Assembly (NCBI RefSeq): GCF_000967195.1
Contig: NZ_KQ033871.1
Coordinates: forward strand, 882,817 to 946,816
Direction: 5' to 3'
DNA length: 64,000 nucleotides
DNA from: Lactobacillus kullabergensis
GTDB taxonomy: Bacteria; Bacillota; Bacilli; Lactobacillales; Lactobacillaceae
Position numbers and translations under genes: made by a program. Position 1 is the first letter of the stretch. Every line of letters starts with the position of its first letter. The notes beneath the pieces were generated by a model. The model was given only the letters and a program-made list of their open reading frames with translations. It had not been told where the DNA came from and did no database searches. Positions 20,690-30,108 of the stretch are shown here, in pieces.

Positions 20690-20893
20690 TTTAAGTTTAG
20701 AATACTTACTTTTGTCTTTATGAGAATGTGCCGTGATTGTGGGGATAATGGCTGCGAATAACAGACCAAAAATCAAACCAACAATAGCAGCTTCACTTAG
20801 ATTAAAAACATGTTGGGTTAGAGGAGCGGCAATAAAACCTACAATTAACATGTAAACAACGCTCCAGCAAATAGTTACGATATAACGGCCCAT
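20687..20893 (-). CDS. Small DUF2929-like membrane protein
   Basis: The 68-residue protein has two hydrophobic segments (about 5-25 and 35-53) and a basic, polar C-terminus. I chose the ATG at 20893 because AAGGAAA precedes it; an ATG at 20911 would add six residues. The layout and the position back to back with dnaE fit the DUF2929/YjzD group of small Firmicutes membrane proteins, which I recall from memory. Function unknown. Confidence 0.6.
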   Translation of the reverse strand: MGRYIVTICWSVVYMLIVGFIAAPLTQHVFNLSEAAIVGLIFGLLFAAIIPTITAHSHKDKSKYSKLK

Positions 20894-20966
20894 AGCGTTT
20901 CCTTCTTTCATACCCTAGAATTTTAACAAATATTATGCAGGTTTTCAATCCAAAAGATAGCTTTTT

Positions 20967-20974
20967 GGTATACT
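20967..20974 (+). promoter_or_regulatory. Possible extended -10 promoter of dnaE
   Basis: TGG just before TATACT (20969-20974), 25 bases before the dnaE start. No clear -35 box, which extended -10 promoters can do without. Confidence 0.45.
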
Positions 20975-20999
20975 TATTTATATGGAAGGTGAACTGAAT

Positions 21000-23900
21000 A
21001 TGAAATACGCTGCATTGCAAAACCTTAGCTCTTTTACCCTTTTAGACAGTCCGATAAAAATCAAAGATTTGCTGACTACTGCAAAGGAATTAGGTTATGA
21101 AGCTGTAGGCTTAACTGATATTAACGTAACCTATGGATTAGTTAATTTTTTTGAAATGGCCCAAAAAGTTGGGATTAAACCACTTTTAGGGATGCAATTA
21201 AGGCTAAGTGGATTAATTGACAGTGCTCACCAATATGATCTTATCGCTTTAGCAAAGACTGATGAGGGTTATCGAAATATCTTGCGTTTATCAAGTAGAA
21301 TTAACCTTTTGACAGACAACAGTAATAAGCAAAAAATTTTAACTATTGCGGATTTGACCAAGGATTTAAATGATTTGATATTTATTATACCGGCAAATTT
21401 GCATAGTGAGTTATTAAACTTGCAGATGCAGAATGAAAGTTTAGGAACAGATTTTTTGCGTCATTTAATTAGCATAATACCTAAATCTAGTTCCTTATAT
21501 ATAGGAGTTTATGGCAGTGAAAAGCAAAAAAATTATATACAATATGTCAGAACGTTATCAAAACAGTTTGATTTACCATTAGTTAGCGTTGAAGATACCT
21601 GTTATTTAAAACCTCGCGATCAGTTTTTACGTAAAACTTTACAAGCTATAAAAAAAGGTGAGGTTTTGGAAGATATCACAGATTTAGCTAAACAATCTGG
21701 TTCTCATTATTTGCCTTCTATTGAGGAATTGAGCGAACGCTACCATAAACTGGGTTTAGATGAGGCTTTAGAAAACACAGAAAAAATCGCTTCTATATGC
21801 AATGCTAAAATTATATTTCAAACTCCAGTTTTGCCGAAATATAAGCAGGATCAATATTCAACTTCCAAGGATTTTCTGCAATTTTTGGCTAAAAAGGGTT
21901 TACAAAATCGTTTTGGTCAACGTAAAGTTCCCTCTGATTATCAAAAACAGCTAAATTATGAATTACAAGTAATAGATCAAATGGGCTTTAACGATTACTT
22001 TTTGATTGTTTGGGATGTTGTAAACTATTGCCATCGAGTTGGAATTGCTATGGGCCCCGGCAGAGGATCAGCTTGTGGCTCGTTAGTTTCCTATTCTTTA
22101 AATATCACTGAGGTTGATCCAATTAAATATAACTTGCTATTTGAGCGTTTTTTAAATCCTGCCAGACACGAAATGCCAGATATTGATTTGGATATACCAG
22201 ATAATCGTCGTGATGATGTCATAAAATATATGTTTAATAAATACGGCATGGATCATGCTGCTCAGATTCTCACATTTGGGACTTTGGCAGCTAAGCAAGT
22301 TTTGCGTGATACTGGCAGAGTATTTGGTCTTCAAGAAATGCAATTAAGTGAGTGGTCTAAAAGCGTACCTTTCGCAAAAGGCAAAATAAGTCTGGCTCAG
22401 GCTTATAAAGAATCCAAAAAAATGCAAATGCTGGTGAATGCAAATGACATGAACAAGTTGCTTTATGAAACGGCAAGTGGATTAGAAGGCCTGCCACGCC
22501 ACTATTCAATCCATGCTGCTGGTTTAGTTCTTAGCGATAATTCTATTGCTGCCATTGCCGGCTTGCAATCAGGACAATTGGGAATACCGATAACTCAGCA
22601 AACAAAAAAATATGTAGAATCACTAGGATTATTAAAGATAGATTTTTTAGGCTTAAGAAATTTAACTATTCTTGGTGATACGGAGAAAATGATTCGCGAG
22701 CAAGGAAAAAAGATCGATGTTAATCAGATCCCCCTAGATGATCCGGCTACTTTAAGTATTTTTCAAAAGGGTGAGACGGAACTCGTCTTTCAATTTGAAT
22801 CAGGTGGAATTCGCAATGTTCTGCGTGAATTGCATCCAGATAATTTTGAAGATTTGGTAGCAGTCAATGCACTTTATCGTCCAGGTCCAATGCAGAATAT
22901 CAAAACTTTTATTGCACGCAAGAAAGGCATACAGAAAGTCACATACCCTGATCCCAGCTTAAAACCAATTTTGTCTTCAACATATGGTGTTTTGGTTTAC
23001 CAAGAACAAGTTATGCAAACTGCACGAGTTCTGGCTGGCTTTTCTTTAGGAGAAGCCGACATTTTACGCAGAGCAATGTCAAAAAAAGATCAAAAGGTTA
23101 TTGAACAGGAAAAATCTAAATTTATCAACGGTGCAGTAAAAAACGGCAGGACTGTTCAGGTTGCGACCCGTGTATATGACTATATTGAGCAATTTGCCAA
23201 TTATGGTTTCAACCGTTCACATGCTGTTGCTTATACGATGATCGCATTTTGGCTCGCATACTTACAAGTTCATTATCCAGCTGAATTTTATGCCTCTATG
23301 CTTAATTCTAATATTGGCAATCAAAATAAGGCGAATGAATATATAATGCGCGCTCAAGAGGATGGTGTAAAAATTTTGCCACCTGACATTAACAAAAGTG
23401 ATTTAGCTTATCAGGTAATTGATGGGCGGATTTTGGTTGGTCTACGAGCAATTAAAGGGGTTAGAATAGATTTTCTTAAAGAAATAATTGCAAAGCGTCA
23501 AGCGAAATCTTTTGATTCTCTTAGCAATTTTTTACGTCAGATTGATGTCAAATTTATTAAAGCTAATAGCATTACGAATGTGGTTGAATCTTTAATTAAA
23601 TCGGGATGTTTTGACCAGCTTAACAAAAATCGGAACGAATTATTACAGAATTGTCCTGAAATAATTGAAAATGTTAAATTGACTGGGGAAAATCTCGCTT
23701 TATCAGAAGGGCTAGGTGGTGTTCCCATTAAGCCCGCTAAAGAACCTAGCAAACAAGAAATGGCTTTGATGGAAGAAAAAACTTTAGGCTTTTCTACACT
23801 CACTTCTCCATTAATTACCGTTCAAAAATATGCTCAGAAGTTTAATGCTAAATCATTAAATGAGTTTCAAATTCATGAAGGTGGAATAGCTGTCGGCAAA

Positions 23901-24140
23901 CTTATGTCATTAAAACTTGTGAGGACCAAAAAGGGTCAAACAATGGCTTTTGGCAGTTTTGCTGATACCACCAGTAAGCAGGATATTGTAATTTTCCCTA
24001 ATGTTTATGATAAAATTCAATCGAATTTAAAGGAGGGTAATATTTATTTATTAGGCGTTAAAGTTCAGAATGATCGTTTCGACTCAAGTAAAAAACAATA
24101 TATTTTAACTAATTTAAAAGTTGTAAATTTAAAAGAGTAG
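21000..24140 (+). CDS. dnaE: DNA polymerase III subunit alpha, DnaE type
   Basis: Replicative polymerase; in Firmicutes DnaE extends RNA primers before PolC takes over. The 1046 residues begin with a PHP domain, then the C-family polymerase core with GPGRGSACGSLV and the catalytic PDIDLDIPD motif near residue 395, and a C-terminal OB region. In the PHP domain the usual VHSxYS metal motif reads NLSSFT, so the histidine is gone and the domain is probably inactive. The start is the ATG at 21000 behind GGAAGGTG; the ATG at 20982 is part of that ribosome binding site region. No terminator is seen before pfkA. Confidence 0.96.
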   Translation: MKYAALQNLSSFTLLDSPIKIKDLLTTAKELGYEAVGLTDINVTYGLVNFFEMAQKVGIKPLLGMQLRLSGLIDSAHQYDLIALAKTDEGYRNILRLSSRINLLTDNSNKQKILTIADLTKDLNDLIFIIPANLHSELLNLQMQNESLGTDFLRHLISIIPKSSSLYIGVYGSEKQKNYIQYVRTLSKQFDLPLVSVEDTCYLKPRDQFLRKTLQAIKKGEVLEDITDLAKQSGSHYLPSIEELSERYHKLGLDEALENTEKIASICNAKIIFQTPVLPKYKQDQYSTSKDFLQFLAKKGLQNRFGQRKVPSDYQKQLNYELQVIDQMGFNDYFLIVWDVVNYCHRVGIAMGPGRGSACGSLVSYSLNITEVDPIKYNLLFERFLNPARHEMPDIDLDIPDNRRDDVIKYMFNKYGMDHAAQILTFGTLAAKQVLRDTGRVFGLQEMQLSEWSKSVPFAKGKISLAQAYKESKKMQMLVNANDMNKLLYETASGLEGLPRHYSIHAAGLVLSDNSIAAIAGLQSGQLGIPITQQTKKYVESLGLLKIDFLGLRNLTILGDTEKMIREQGKKIDVNQIPLDDPATLSIFQKGETELVFQFESGGIRNVLRELHPDNFEDLVAVNALYRPGPMQNIKTFIARKKGIQKVTYPDPSLKPILSSTYGVLVYQEQVMQTARVLAGFSLGEADILRRAMSKKDQKVIEQEKSKFINGAVKNGRTVQVATRVYDYIEQFANYGFNRSHAVAYTMIAFWLAYLQVHYPAEFYASMLNSNIGNQNKANEYIMRAQEDGVKILPPDINKSDLAYQVIDGRILVGLRAIKGVRIDFLKEIIAKRQAKSFDSLSNFLRQIDVKFIKANSITNVVESLIKSGCFDQLNKNRNELLQNCPEIIENVKLTGENLALSEGLGGVPIKPAKEPSKQEMALMEEKTLGFSTLTSPLITVQKYAQKFNAKSLNEFQIHEGGIAVGKLMSLKLVRTKKGQTMAFGSFADTTSKQDIVIFPNVYDKIQSNLKEGNIYLLGVKVQNDRFDSSKKQYILTNLKVVNLKE

Positions 24141-24149
24141 AGTTATTTG

Positions 24150-24163
24150 AGTAAGCGTGAACA
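24150..24163 (+). promoter_or_regulatory. Possible second cre (CcpA) site
   Basis: AGTAAGCGTGAACA matches the 14-base cre consensus TGWAANCGNTNWCA except at two positions. It lies 23 bp (centre to centre) upstream of a better site, about two helical turns. Confidence 0.45.
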
Positions 24164-24172
24164 AATTGCTGA

Positions 24173-24186
24173 TGTTAACGCTAACA
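24173..24186 (+). promoter_or_regulatory. Probable cre (CcpA) site upstream of pfkA-pyk
   Basis: TGTTAACGCTAACA matches the cre consensus TGWAANCGNTNWCA with a single mismatch and is part of the dyad GATGTTA-ACGC-TAACATC. It sits about 85 bp upstream of the likely transcription start. An upstream place fits activation by CcpA, as known for glycolytic operons of lactic acid bacteria. Confidence 0.65.
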
Positions 24187-24248
24187 TCGAAAAAGACTGT
24201 CAAATCAAGAACTTTAATCATTTTTTGTGAGATTTTTTCGTGAAAGAA

Positions 24249-24257
24249 TGTTAAAAT
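24249..24257 (+). promoter_or_regulatory. Probable pfkA promoter (extended -10)
   Basis: TGT-TAAAAT, an extended -10 box, about 50 bases before the pfkA start. The best -35-like box, TTGTGA at 24225, is 21 bases away, so recognition probably relies on the extended -10 or an activator. Confidence 0.5.
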
Positions 24258-24304
24258 TTAGTGGATGTGAGAAATTACACAATAAATCTTGATGAGGTGA
24301 ATTC

Positions 24305-25264
24305 ATGAAGCGAATTGGAATTTTAACGAGCGGTGGCGATGCTCCTGGCATGAATGCAGCTGTTAGGGCTGTTACCAAAACTGCTATTCATCACGGACTT
24401 GGCGTTGTTGGTATTCGTTATGGTTATGCCGGGCTTGTAGCAGGTGACTTTGTTACTTTGACTGCTGAAAATGTTGATCATATGATCAACATGGGCGGTA
24501 CTTTTCTTTATAGTGCCCGTTACCCTGAGTTTGCACAAAAAGAAGTGCAAGAAAAAGGGGTTGAACAATTAAAGAAGCATGATATTGATACTGTAATTGT
24601 TATCGGTGGTGATGGTTCTTATCATGGTGCACTGGCATTAACTCGTTTAGGGATTAATTCTATTGGTTTGCCAGGAACAATTGATAATGATATTCCATAC
24701 ACTGAGTATACTATTGGACTTGATACTGCCTGCAATACGGCAATGCAAGCCATTGATAGAATTCGTGATACTGCCAGCAGTCATCATCGTGTTTTTGTCG
24801 TTAATGTTATGGGTCGTAATTGTGGCGACATTGCTATGCGTGTTGGTTTGGCAAGTGGTGCTGATGCAATTGTTGTTCCAGAAAGAAGTTATGACATTAA
24901 AGCAATTGCTGAAAGATTAAAGCGCGGTTTTAAAGATGGCAAAGATAATGGTATTATCATATTGGCTGAAGGTGTCATGGATGCCGCTGATTTTAGAACA
25001 GAACTTCTAAAATATGGCGAATTCGATTGCAGGGCTAATGTAATTGGTCATATGCAGCGCGGTGGTGCACCAACGGTTACCGATAGGATTAATGCTACAA
25101 AGATGGGAAATTATGCGGTTAAGTTACTTCTTGATGGTAAAGGCGGTTTAGCTGTCGGCATGGAGAATGGACAATTAGAAACCCATGATATTCTTGATCT
25201 TTTTGATGAAAAGCATGCAAGTGAAGAATCGTTAATTGATATTAATGAAGAAATGACTAAATAA
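24305..25264 (+). CDS. pfkA: ATP-dependent 6-phosphofructokinase
   Basis: Phosphorylates fructose 6-phosphate, the committed step of glycolysis. The 319 residues match the bacterial PfkA length. GGDAPGMN near residue 11 binds ATP, GTIDNDI carries the catalytic Asp, and MGR/GGAPTVTDR motifs bind sugar phosphate. The ribosome binding site is GAGGTG. It is followed after 29 bp by pyk, the known pfkA-pyk operon of lactobacilli. Regulation by CcpA through the sites at 24150-24186 is likely. Confidence 0.98.
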   Translation: MKRIGILTSGGDAPGMNAAVRAVTKTAIHHGLGVVGIRYGYAGLVAGDFVTLTAENVDHMINMGGTFLYSARYPEFAQKEVQEKGVEQLKKHDIDTVIVIGGDGSYHGALALTRLGINSIGLPGTIDNDIPYTEYTIGLDTACNTAMQAIDRIRDTASSHHRVFVVNVMGRNCGDIAMRVGLASGADAIVVPERSYDIKAIAERLKRGFKDGKDNGIIILAEGVMDAADFRTELLKYGEFDCRANVIGHMQRGGAPTVTDRINATKMGNYAVKLLLDGKGGLAVGMENGQLETHDILDLFDEKHASEESLIDINEEMTK

Positions 25265-25293
25265 TTAGTCGATTTTGGGGAGATTTTTAAATA

Positions 25294-27063
25294 ATGAAGA
25301 AAACTAAAATTGTTAGTACCTTAGGGCCAGCTTCAAATGATATTGAAACTATTACAGCTTTGGCTAAGTCAGGCGTAAATGTATTTCGTTTCAACTTTTC
25401 ACATGGTGACCATGCTGAGCATCTTTCACGAATGAAAATGGTTCGTCAAGTTGAAAAAGAAACTGGCTTAGTACTTGGTATTGCATTGGATACCAAAGGT
25501 GCTGAGATTAGAACCACTGATCAAGAAGGTGGCAAGTTTACCATTAATACTGGAGACCAAATTCGTGTGTCGATGGATGATTCTAAGCCTGGTAACAAGG
25601 ACATGATTCACGTTACTTACGAAGGTCTTTATGGTGATACTCACGTTGGTGGTCACGTTTTAATTGATGATGGTTTAGTTGACTTATTAATTAAAGAAAA
25701 AGACGAAGAAAAGAAAGAATTAGTTTGTGAAGCTCAAAATACGGGTGTTATCGGTTCTAAGAAGGGTGTTAATGCACCTGGCGTCGAAATTCGCCTCCCA
25801 GGAATTACTGAAAAAGACACTGATGACATCAAGTTTGGTTTAGCTCATGGCATTAACTTTATCTTTGCTTCGTTTGCACGTAAGGCGCAAGACATTCTTG
25901 ATATTCGTAAGCTTTGTGAAGATGCTGGCTGTGATTATGTTAAGATTTATCCTAAGATTGAATCACAAGAAGGTATTGATAATGCAGATGAAATCTTACA
26001 AGTTTCAGATGGTTTAATGGTTGCCCGTGGTGACATGGGTGTTGAAATTCCGTTTATTGATGTGCCATTTGTTCAAAAAGATTTAATCAAGAGGGCAAAC
26101 GCACTTGGTAAGCCTGTCATTACTGCTACTCAAATGCTTGACTCAATGCAAGAAAATCCTCGTCCAACTCGTGCTGAGGTTTCCGATGTTGCTAATGCCG
26201 TTCTCGATGGTACTGATGCGACTATGCTTTCTGGTGAATCAGCTAATGGTTTGTACCCAGTTAAAGCTGTTTCAGCAATGGCTGAAATTGATGAAAGAAC
26301 TGAACAAGAACTTCTTAAACGTAACACTCTAGCTCTGCAAAGATTTGAAGAATACAAGGGTTCAAACGTTACTGAAGCTATTGGTGAATCAGTTGTGCGG
26401 ACTGCACAAGAATTAGGTGTTAAAACCATTATTACTGCAACTAATTCCGGTTATACTGCAAGAATGATTTCCAAGTACCGTCCAAATGCTAACATTTTAG
26501 CTTTAACTTTTGACGAGAAGATCCAACACTCACTTGGCATTTCTTGGGGTGTTCAACCTTTGCTTACTGAAAAACCTGCTTCTACTGATGACATGTTCGA
26601 AGTAGCAGCTAAAGTTGCTAAAGAACAAGGTTATGTTCAAGATGGTGATTTAGTAATCATTGTTGCTGGTGTTCCTGTTGGTGACTCAGGTACAACCAAT
26701 TTGATGAAACTACAGATTATCGGCAGCAAGCTAGCTCAGGGACTTGGCGTTGGTAATGGCTCTGTTGTTGGTAAAACAGTTGTTGTTAACAGTGCTGAAG
26801 AAGCTATTAGCAAGGTTAAAGAGGGAGATATCATGGTTGCCAGAACCACTGATCCTGATTACATGCCTGCAATTAAGAAGGTTTCAGGCTTAGTTGTGGA
26901 AGCATCAGGTTTGACTTCACACGCTGCTGTTGTTGGTTTGTCATTAGGAATTCCGGTTGTAGTTGGAGTTACTGATGCAACAGAAAAGATTGGCAGCGGT
27001 ATTACTATTACTGTTGATGCTCGTCGTGGTGCTATTTATCAAGGCGAAGTTTCAAATCTTTAA
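25294..27063 (+). CDS. pyk: Pyruvate kinase with C-terminal PEP-utilising domain
   Basis: Converts phosphoenolpyruvate and ADP to pyruvate and ATP. The 589 residues begin with KKTKIVSTLGPASND. They include the catalytic barrel with KIESQEGIDN and TATQMLDSM, an alpha-beta allosteric domain, and an extra C-terminal domain (about 490-589) with the GLTSHAAVVG motif typical of Bacillus/Lactobacillus enzymes. GGGGAG precedes the ATG. The codons are highly biased, as for an abundant enzyme. A strong terminator ends the operon. Confidence 0.98.
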   Translation: MKKTKIVSTLGPASNDIETITALAKSGVNVFRFNFSHGDHAEHLSRMKMVRQVEKETGLVLGIALDTKGAEIRTTDQEGGKFTINTGDQIRVSMDDSKPGNKDMIHVTYEGLYGDTHVGGHVLIDDGLVDLLIKEKDEEKKELVCEAQNTGVIGSKKGVNAPGVEIRLPGITEKDTDDIKFGLAHGINFIFASFARKAQDILDIRKLCEDAGCDYVKIYPKIESQEGIDNADEILQVSDGLMVARGDMGVEIPFIDVPFVQKDLIKRANALGKPVITATQMLDSMQENPRPTRAEVSDVANAVLDGTDATMLSGESANGLYPVKAVSAMAEIDERTEQELLKRNTLALQRFEEYKGSNVTEAIGESVVRTAQELGVKTIITATNSGYTARMISKYRPNANILALTFDEKIQHSLGISWGVQPLLTEKPASTDDMFEVAAKVAKEQGYVQDGDLVIIVAGVPVGDSGTTNLMKLQIIGSKLAQGLGVGNGSVVGKTVVVNSAEEAISKVKEGDIMVARTTDPDYMPAIKKVSGLVVEASGLTSHAAVVGLSLGIPVVVGVTDATEKIGSGITITVDARRGAIYQGEVSNL

Positions 27064-27078
27064 TTAAAAGCAAGAATC

Positions 27079-27112
27079 AAAATAGCCAGTGATTGTTACT
27101 GGCTATTTTTGT
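27079..27112 (+). terminator. pfkA-pyk operon terminator
   Basis: Stem AAAATAGCCAGT / ACTGGCTATTTT with a 7-base loop and a T-rich tail. Confidence 0.92.
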
Positions 27113-27150
27113 TTGTTTTAAAATTTAGGCAAACGAATGGTAAATTTAGA

Positions 27151-27188
27151 TTGACTAATGTCAATTTGTTCCTTTAAAATGATATACT
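27151..27188 (+). promoter_or_regulatory. Probable promoter of the cvfB-xerD-rib/scp operon
   Basis: TTGACT (27151-27156) is followed after 18 bases by TAAAAT (27175-27180), and an extended -10 TGA-TATACT ends at 27188. The start codon lies 38-45 bases further on. TTGAC-TAAT-GTCAA at 27151-27164 forms a small dyad. Confidence 0.5.
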
Positions 27189-27225
27189 TGTTATCAGATC
27201 CCATTCTAGATGTAGGAGAAAAATC

Positions 27226-28113
27226 ATGCTTGGCACAATTGCAACTGGAAAAATAATAGACCAAAACGAAGAATCTTTTTTTGTTCAAATCGACGGCATT
27301 ACTTATGAACTTAAAAGAAAAGAAATAACACAGGAAGAAAAGCCACAGCTCGGAGATCAAATCAAGGGATTTTTATACGATGATAAGCAGCATAATCGTG
27401 AAATGACGCAGTTTTTACCTTTTGCTCAAAAAGACCAATATGGCTGGAGCAAAGTTACCGAAGTAAAATATAATTTAGGTGTTTTTGTCGATATTGGCTT
27501 GCCAGATAAAGATGTTGTAATTTCAATGGACGACTTGCCTTATGACAAAGAGCGTTGGCCCCAACCTGAAGATCAGCTTTTGGTTCATCTTGAAACAGAT
27601 GAAAAAAATCGTATTTGGGCAAAACTGGCGGATGAGAATATTTTTGAACAGTTGGCAGCTCATTTTCCTAGTGATATGAAGAATAAAGATATTTTTGGTA
27701 CTGTATATTCTGCCCGTGAAGTAGGTGCATTTATAATCACCAAAGAGTATTATTTAGGTTTTGTTCATCCATCACAAATGGCACGTCCCTTGCGTTTGGG
27801 TGAGCAGTTCAAAGGTAGGGTGGTTGGTATTAGCCAATATGGTCGCTTGAATTTGAGTACTCTGCCACGAGCTTTTGAAGAAATTGATGATGATGCACAA
27901 ATGATTTTAATGAGTTTGCGCAGGAAGAAAGATAAGACTTTGCCTTTTTACGATAAATCTGACGCACAGGAGATTAAAAATTATTTTGGTATCTCCAAAT
28001 CGGCCTTTAAGAGAGCTTTAGGACACTTACTTAAAGCTAAATACATAAAAGAAGACAAAGAAGCTGGTTCCATCTCATTATTAAAAGATCCAGAAGATGC
28101 CCAAAATGACTAA
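27226..28113 (+). CDS. cvfB: CvfB-type S1-domain RNA-binding protein
   Basis: RNA-binding regulator family known from Staphylococcus CvfB and B. subtilis YitL. The 295 residues contain tandem S1-like beta-barrels (YNLGVFVDIGLPDKDV, VGAFIITKEYYLGFVHPSQM). A C-terminal winged-helix domain (about 230-285) has FGISKSAFKRALGHLLK. GTAGGAG lies before the ATG. It overlaps xerD, so this appears to be the first gene of a run reaching at least to rluB. Confidence 0.85.
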   Translation: MLGTIATGKIIDQNEESFFVQIDGITYELKRKEITQEEKPQLGDQIKGFLYDDKQHNREMTQFLPFAQKDQYGWSKVTEVKYNLGVFVDIGLPDKDVVISMDDLPYDKERWPQPEDQLLVHLETDEKNRIWAKLADENIFEQLAAHFPSDMKNKDIFGTVYSAREVGAFIITKEYYLGFVHPSQMARPLRLGEQFKGRVVGISQYGRLNLSTLPRAFEEIDDDAQMILMSLRRKKDKTLPFYDKSDAQEIKNYFGISKSAFKRALGHLLKAKYIKEDKEAGSISLLKDPEDAQND

Positions 28114-29005
28114 TTTATCAGAACAAGTTGAAGATTATTTAAGATATAGTCAGGTTGAACGTGGCCTGAGTAATAACACAATTACAGCATACAGGCAGGA
28201 TCTAACTTCATTTGTATGTTTTCTCCAAAAGGAAAATTTAACTTCCTGGCCTACTCAAGCTGTTGACATCGATGCTTTTTTGGCAGAACAACGCGATCAA
28301 AAAAAGGCCACAAGTTCTATTAGCCGCTTAATTACCAGTTTGCGTAAGTTCTACCAGTGGCTAGTAAGACAGAATATTCAAAAACTCAATCCAATGCTTG
28401 AAATAGATTCGCCTAAAAAGCGGCGTACTTTGCCAGTCGCTTTGACAGTTAATGAAGTTAATAATTTGCTTGAGCAACCTGATACAAAAAAGAAATTAGG
28501 TTTACGTGATAGAGCCTTACTTGAAACTTTGTATGCAACTGGGATTAGAGTAAGCGAATTAATTAATCTCAAATTTACTGATTTGCATGAAGAACTGAAA
28601 CTGGTTAAAGTTTTTGGCAAGGGATCAAAAGAGCGATTAATTCCAATTAGCGAAGTAGCTTTAAGTTGGATAGACAGCTATAAGGAAAAAGTTCGCGATC
28701 CTTTAATATTAAAAATTGGCAAAAATACTGATTTCATTTTTCTTAATAGCAGGGGAGGCTCTTTGACAAGACAAGCAGTTTGGCAAATTATTAAGCATTA
28801 TTGTAAAATGGCAGGTATTCAGAAAAATGTTACTCCACATACTTTAAGACATACTTTTGCAACACATTTATTGGAAAATGGGGCAGATTTACGTGTTGTC
28901 CAAGAAATTTTGGGACATTCAGATATTAGTACAACTCAAATTTATACAAATTTGTCCCAAAAACATATTTTACAAGTTTACGAAAAAACGCATCCTCGAA
29001 CATAA
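28106..29005 (+). CDS. xerD: Tyrosine recombinase XerD
   Basis: One half of the XerC/XerD pair that resolves chromosome dimers at dif. The 299 residues have an N-terminal SAM-like core-binding domain and a catalytic domain with GIRVSEL (Arg), HTLRHTFATH (His and Arg), LGHSD (His) and QIYTNL (Tyr). All catalytic positions are present. I chose the ATG at 28106; one at 28097 would add three residues. It overlaps cvfB. The place before ribT-scpAB matches xerD of Bacillus, which supports D rather than C. A matching dif site is at 60714-60741. Confidence 0.9.
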   Translation: MTNLSEQVEDYLRYSQVERGLSNNTITAYRQDLTSFVCFLQKENLTSWPTQAVDIDAFLAEQRDQKKATSSISRLITSLRKFYQWLVRQNIQKLNPMLEIDSPKKRRTLPVALTVNEVNNLLEQPDTKKKLGLRDRALLETLYATGIRVSELINLKFTDLHEELKLVKVFGKGSKERLIPISEVALSWIDSYKEKVRDPLILKIGKNTDFIFLNSRGGSLTRQAVWQIIKHYCKMAGIQKNVTPHTLRHTFATHLLENGADLRVVQEILGHSDISTTQIYTNLSQKHILQVYEKTHPRT

Positions 29006-29014
29006 GGTGGTTAA

Positions 29015-29374
29015 ATGCTAATTGAATGTAAAAATGATAAAGAAAAGGTAGCTATGGGCTTATTATCTTATCTATCTGATTTTAAAAATCTGGCTAATCT
29101 CAAGGATGAAATTCAATTAAATAAAAGTAGTGCTGAGTTTTGCTTATATCTCTATCGTTCCAAGGCTCCTAATTTTATAGGGGTAATAGGTACACAATCA
29201 AGTAAACATTTTGTAATCATTCGTTATATTTCTTTTGCTCCTGATTATCGTAAAGTTAAGTACGAAGCTAGAGCCGTTCAAGAGTTGGCACAAAATAATC
29301 CCAGCAAAGTTATTACGGCTGTTCCTGAATATATTTATTTAATTAAGTATCTAAAAAAGGATACAGAAAAATGA
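29015..29374 (+). CDS. ribT: RibT-like protein (GNAT-related)
   Basis: The 119 residues start MLIECKNDKEKVAMGLLSYL, close to B. subtilis RibT, the last protein of the riboflavin operon there, which looks like an acetyltransferase but has no proven reaction. AAGGTGG precedes the ATG. Here it stands without any riboflavin biosynthesis gene, between xerD and scpA, the same neighbour it has in Bacillus. It overlaps scpA by 4 bp (ATGA). It may be a relic of a lost rib operon. Confidence 0.75.
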   Translation: MLIECKNDKEKVAMGLLSYLSDFKNLANLKDEIQLNKSSAEFCLYLYRSKAPNFIGVIGTQSSKHFVIIRYISFAPDYRKVKYEARAVQELAQNNPSKVITAVPEYIYLIKYLKKDTEK

Positions 29375-30108
29375 GTGATAACCTTACCCTTGAACTGCCT
29401 AACTTTGAAGGCCCTTTGGATCTGCTATTGCATTTAATAAAAGTGCAAAAAATTGATATTTATGACATTCCAATAGCTCAGATTACAAGCCAATATCTAG
29501 CTTATTTGCACCAAATGCAAAAACTTAATTTGAAAATTGCAGGAGAATATTTTGTTATGTCATCGATGCTTTTGCGAATTAAGTCTCAATCTCTTCTTCC
29601 GCAAAATGATTTTACTGAAGAAAATGATGAACAAGAGGATCCAAGAGATGAATTAGTACAGCAGCTTATTACTTACTCGGTTTTTAAAAAAGTTTCAGCA
29701 TACTTCAAAAAGCGCAATGAGGAAGTCCCAATTACTGCTGCTAAAGAGGAAAGTGCTCCAGAAAGCAAAAAAATTCAGCCTTTGCCAAAAGGACAAATTA
29801 CTTCTACTGAATTAGCTAATACTTTTATTATTATTTTACAAAGACTGAAAATCAGACAGCCTGATATTGTTTCAGTTGAAGTAAAGGAAACTTCCGTCAA
29901 AGAAATGAGTACTTTCTTGCAAGAGGAATTGGCACGAAACAAGCGGTTAAGTTTTTTTGCCTGTTGTCAAAAAATGAAAACTTTATCTGATGTTATTGGT
30001 TTGTTCCTTGCACTGCTTGAACTTTGTAAAAAACAGGAAATTCGGGTAAAACAAAAGAGGATGTTTGGTGACCTGAACTTGGAAAGAGTTGGTAGTAATG
30101 ATAAGTAA
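29371..30108 (+). CDS. scpA: Segregation and condensation protein A
   Basis: Kleisin subunit that bridges the heads of SMC and, with ScpB, forms the condensin complex for chromosome compaction and segregation. The 245 residues start with the family signature [15 protein letters not shown] and end in the winged-helix part that binds SMC. The acidic middle (about 85-125) is typical. It is coupled to ribT by a 4-bp overlap and to scpB by an 11-bp overlap. Confidence 0.96.
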   Translation: MSDNLTLELPNFEGPLDLLLHLIKVQKIDIYDIPIAQITSQYLAYLHQMQKLNLKIAGEYFVMSSMLLRIKSQSLLPQNDFTEENDEQEDPRDELVQQLITYSVFKKVSAYFKKRNEEVPITAAKEESAPESKKIQPLPKGQITSTELANTFIIILQRLKIRQPDIVSVEVKETSVKEMSTFLQEELARNKRLSFFACCQKMKTLSDVIGLFLALLELCKKQEIRVKQKRMFGDLNLERVGSNDK

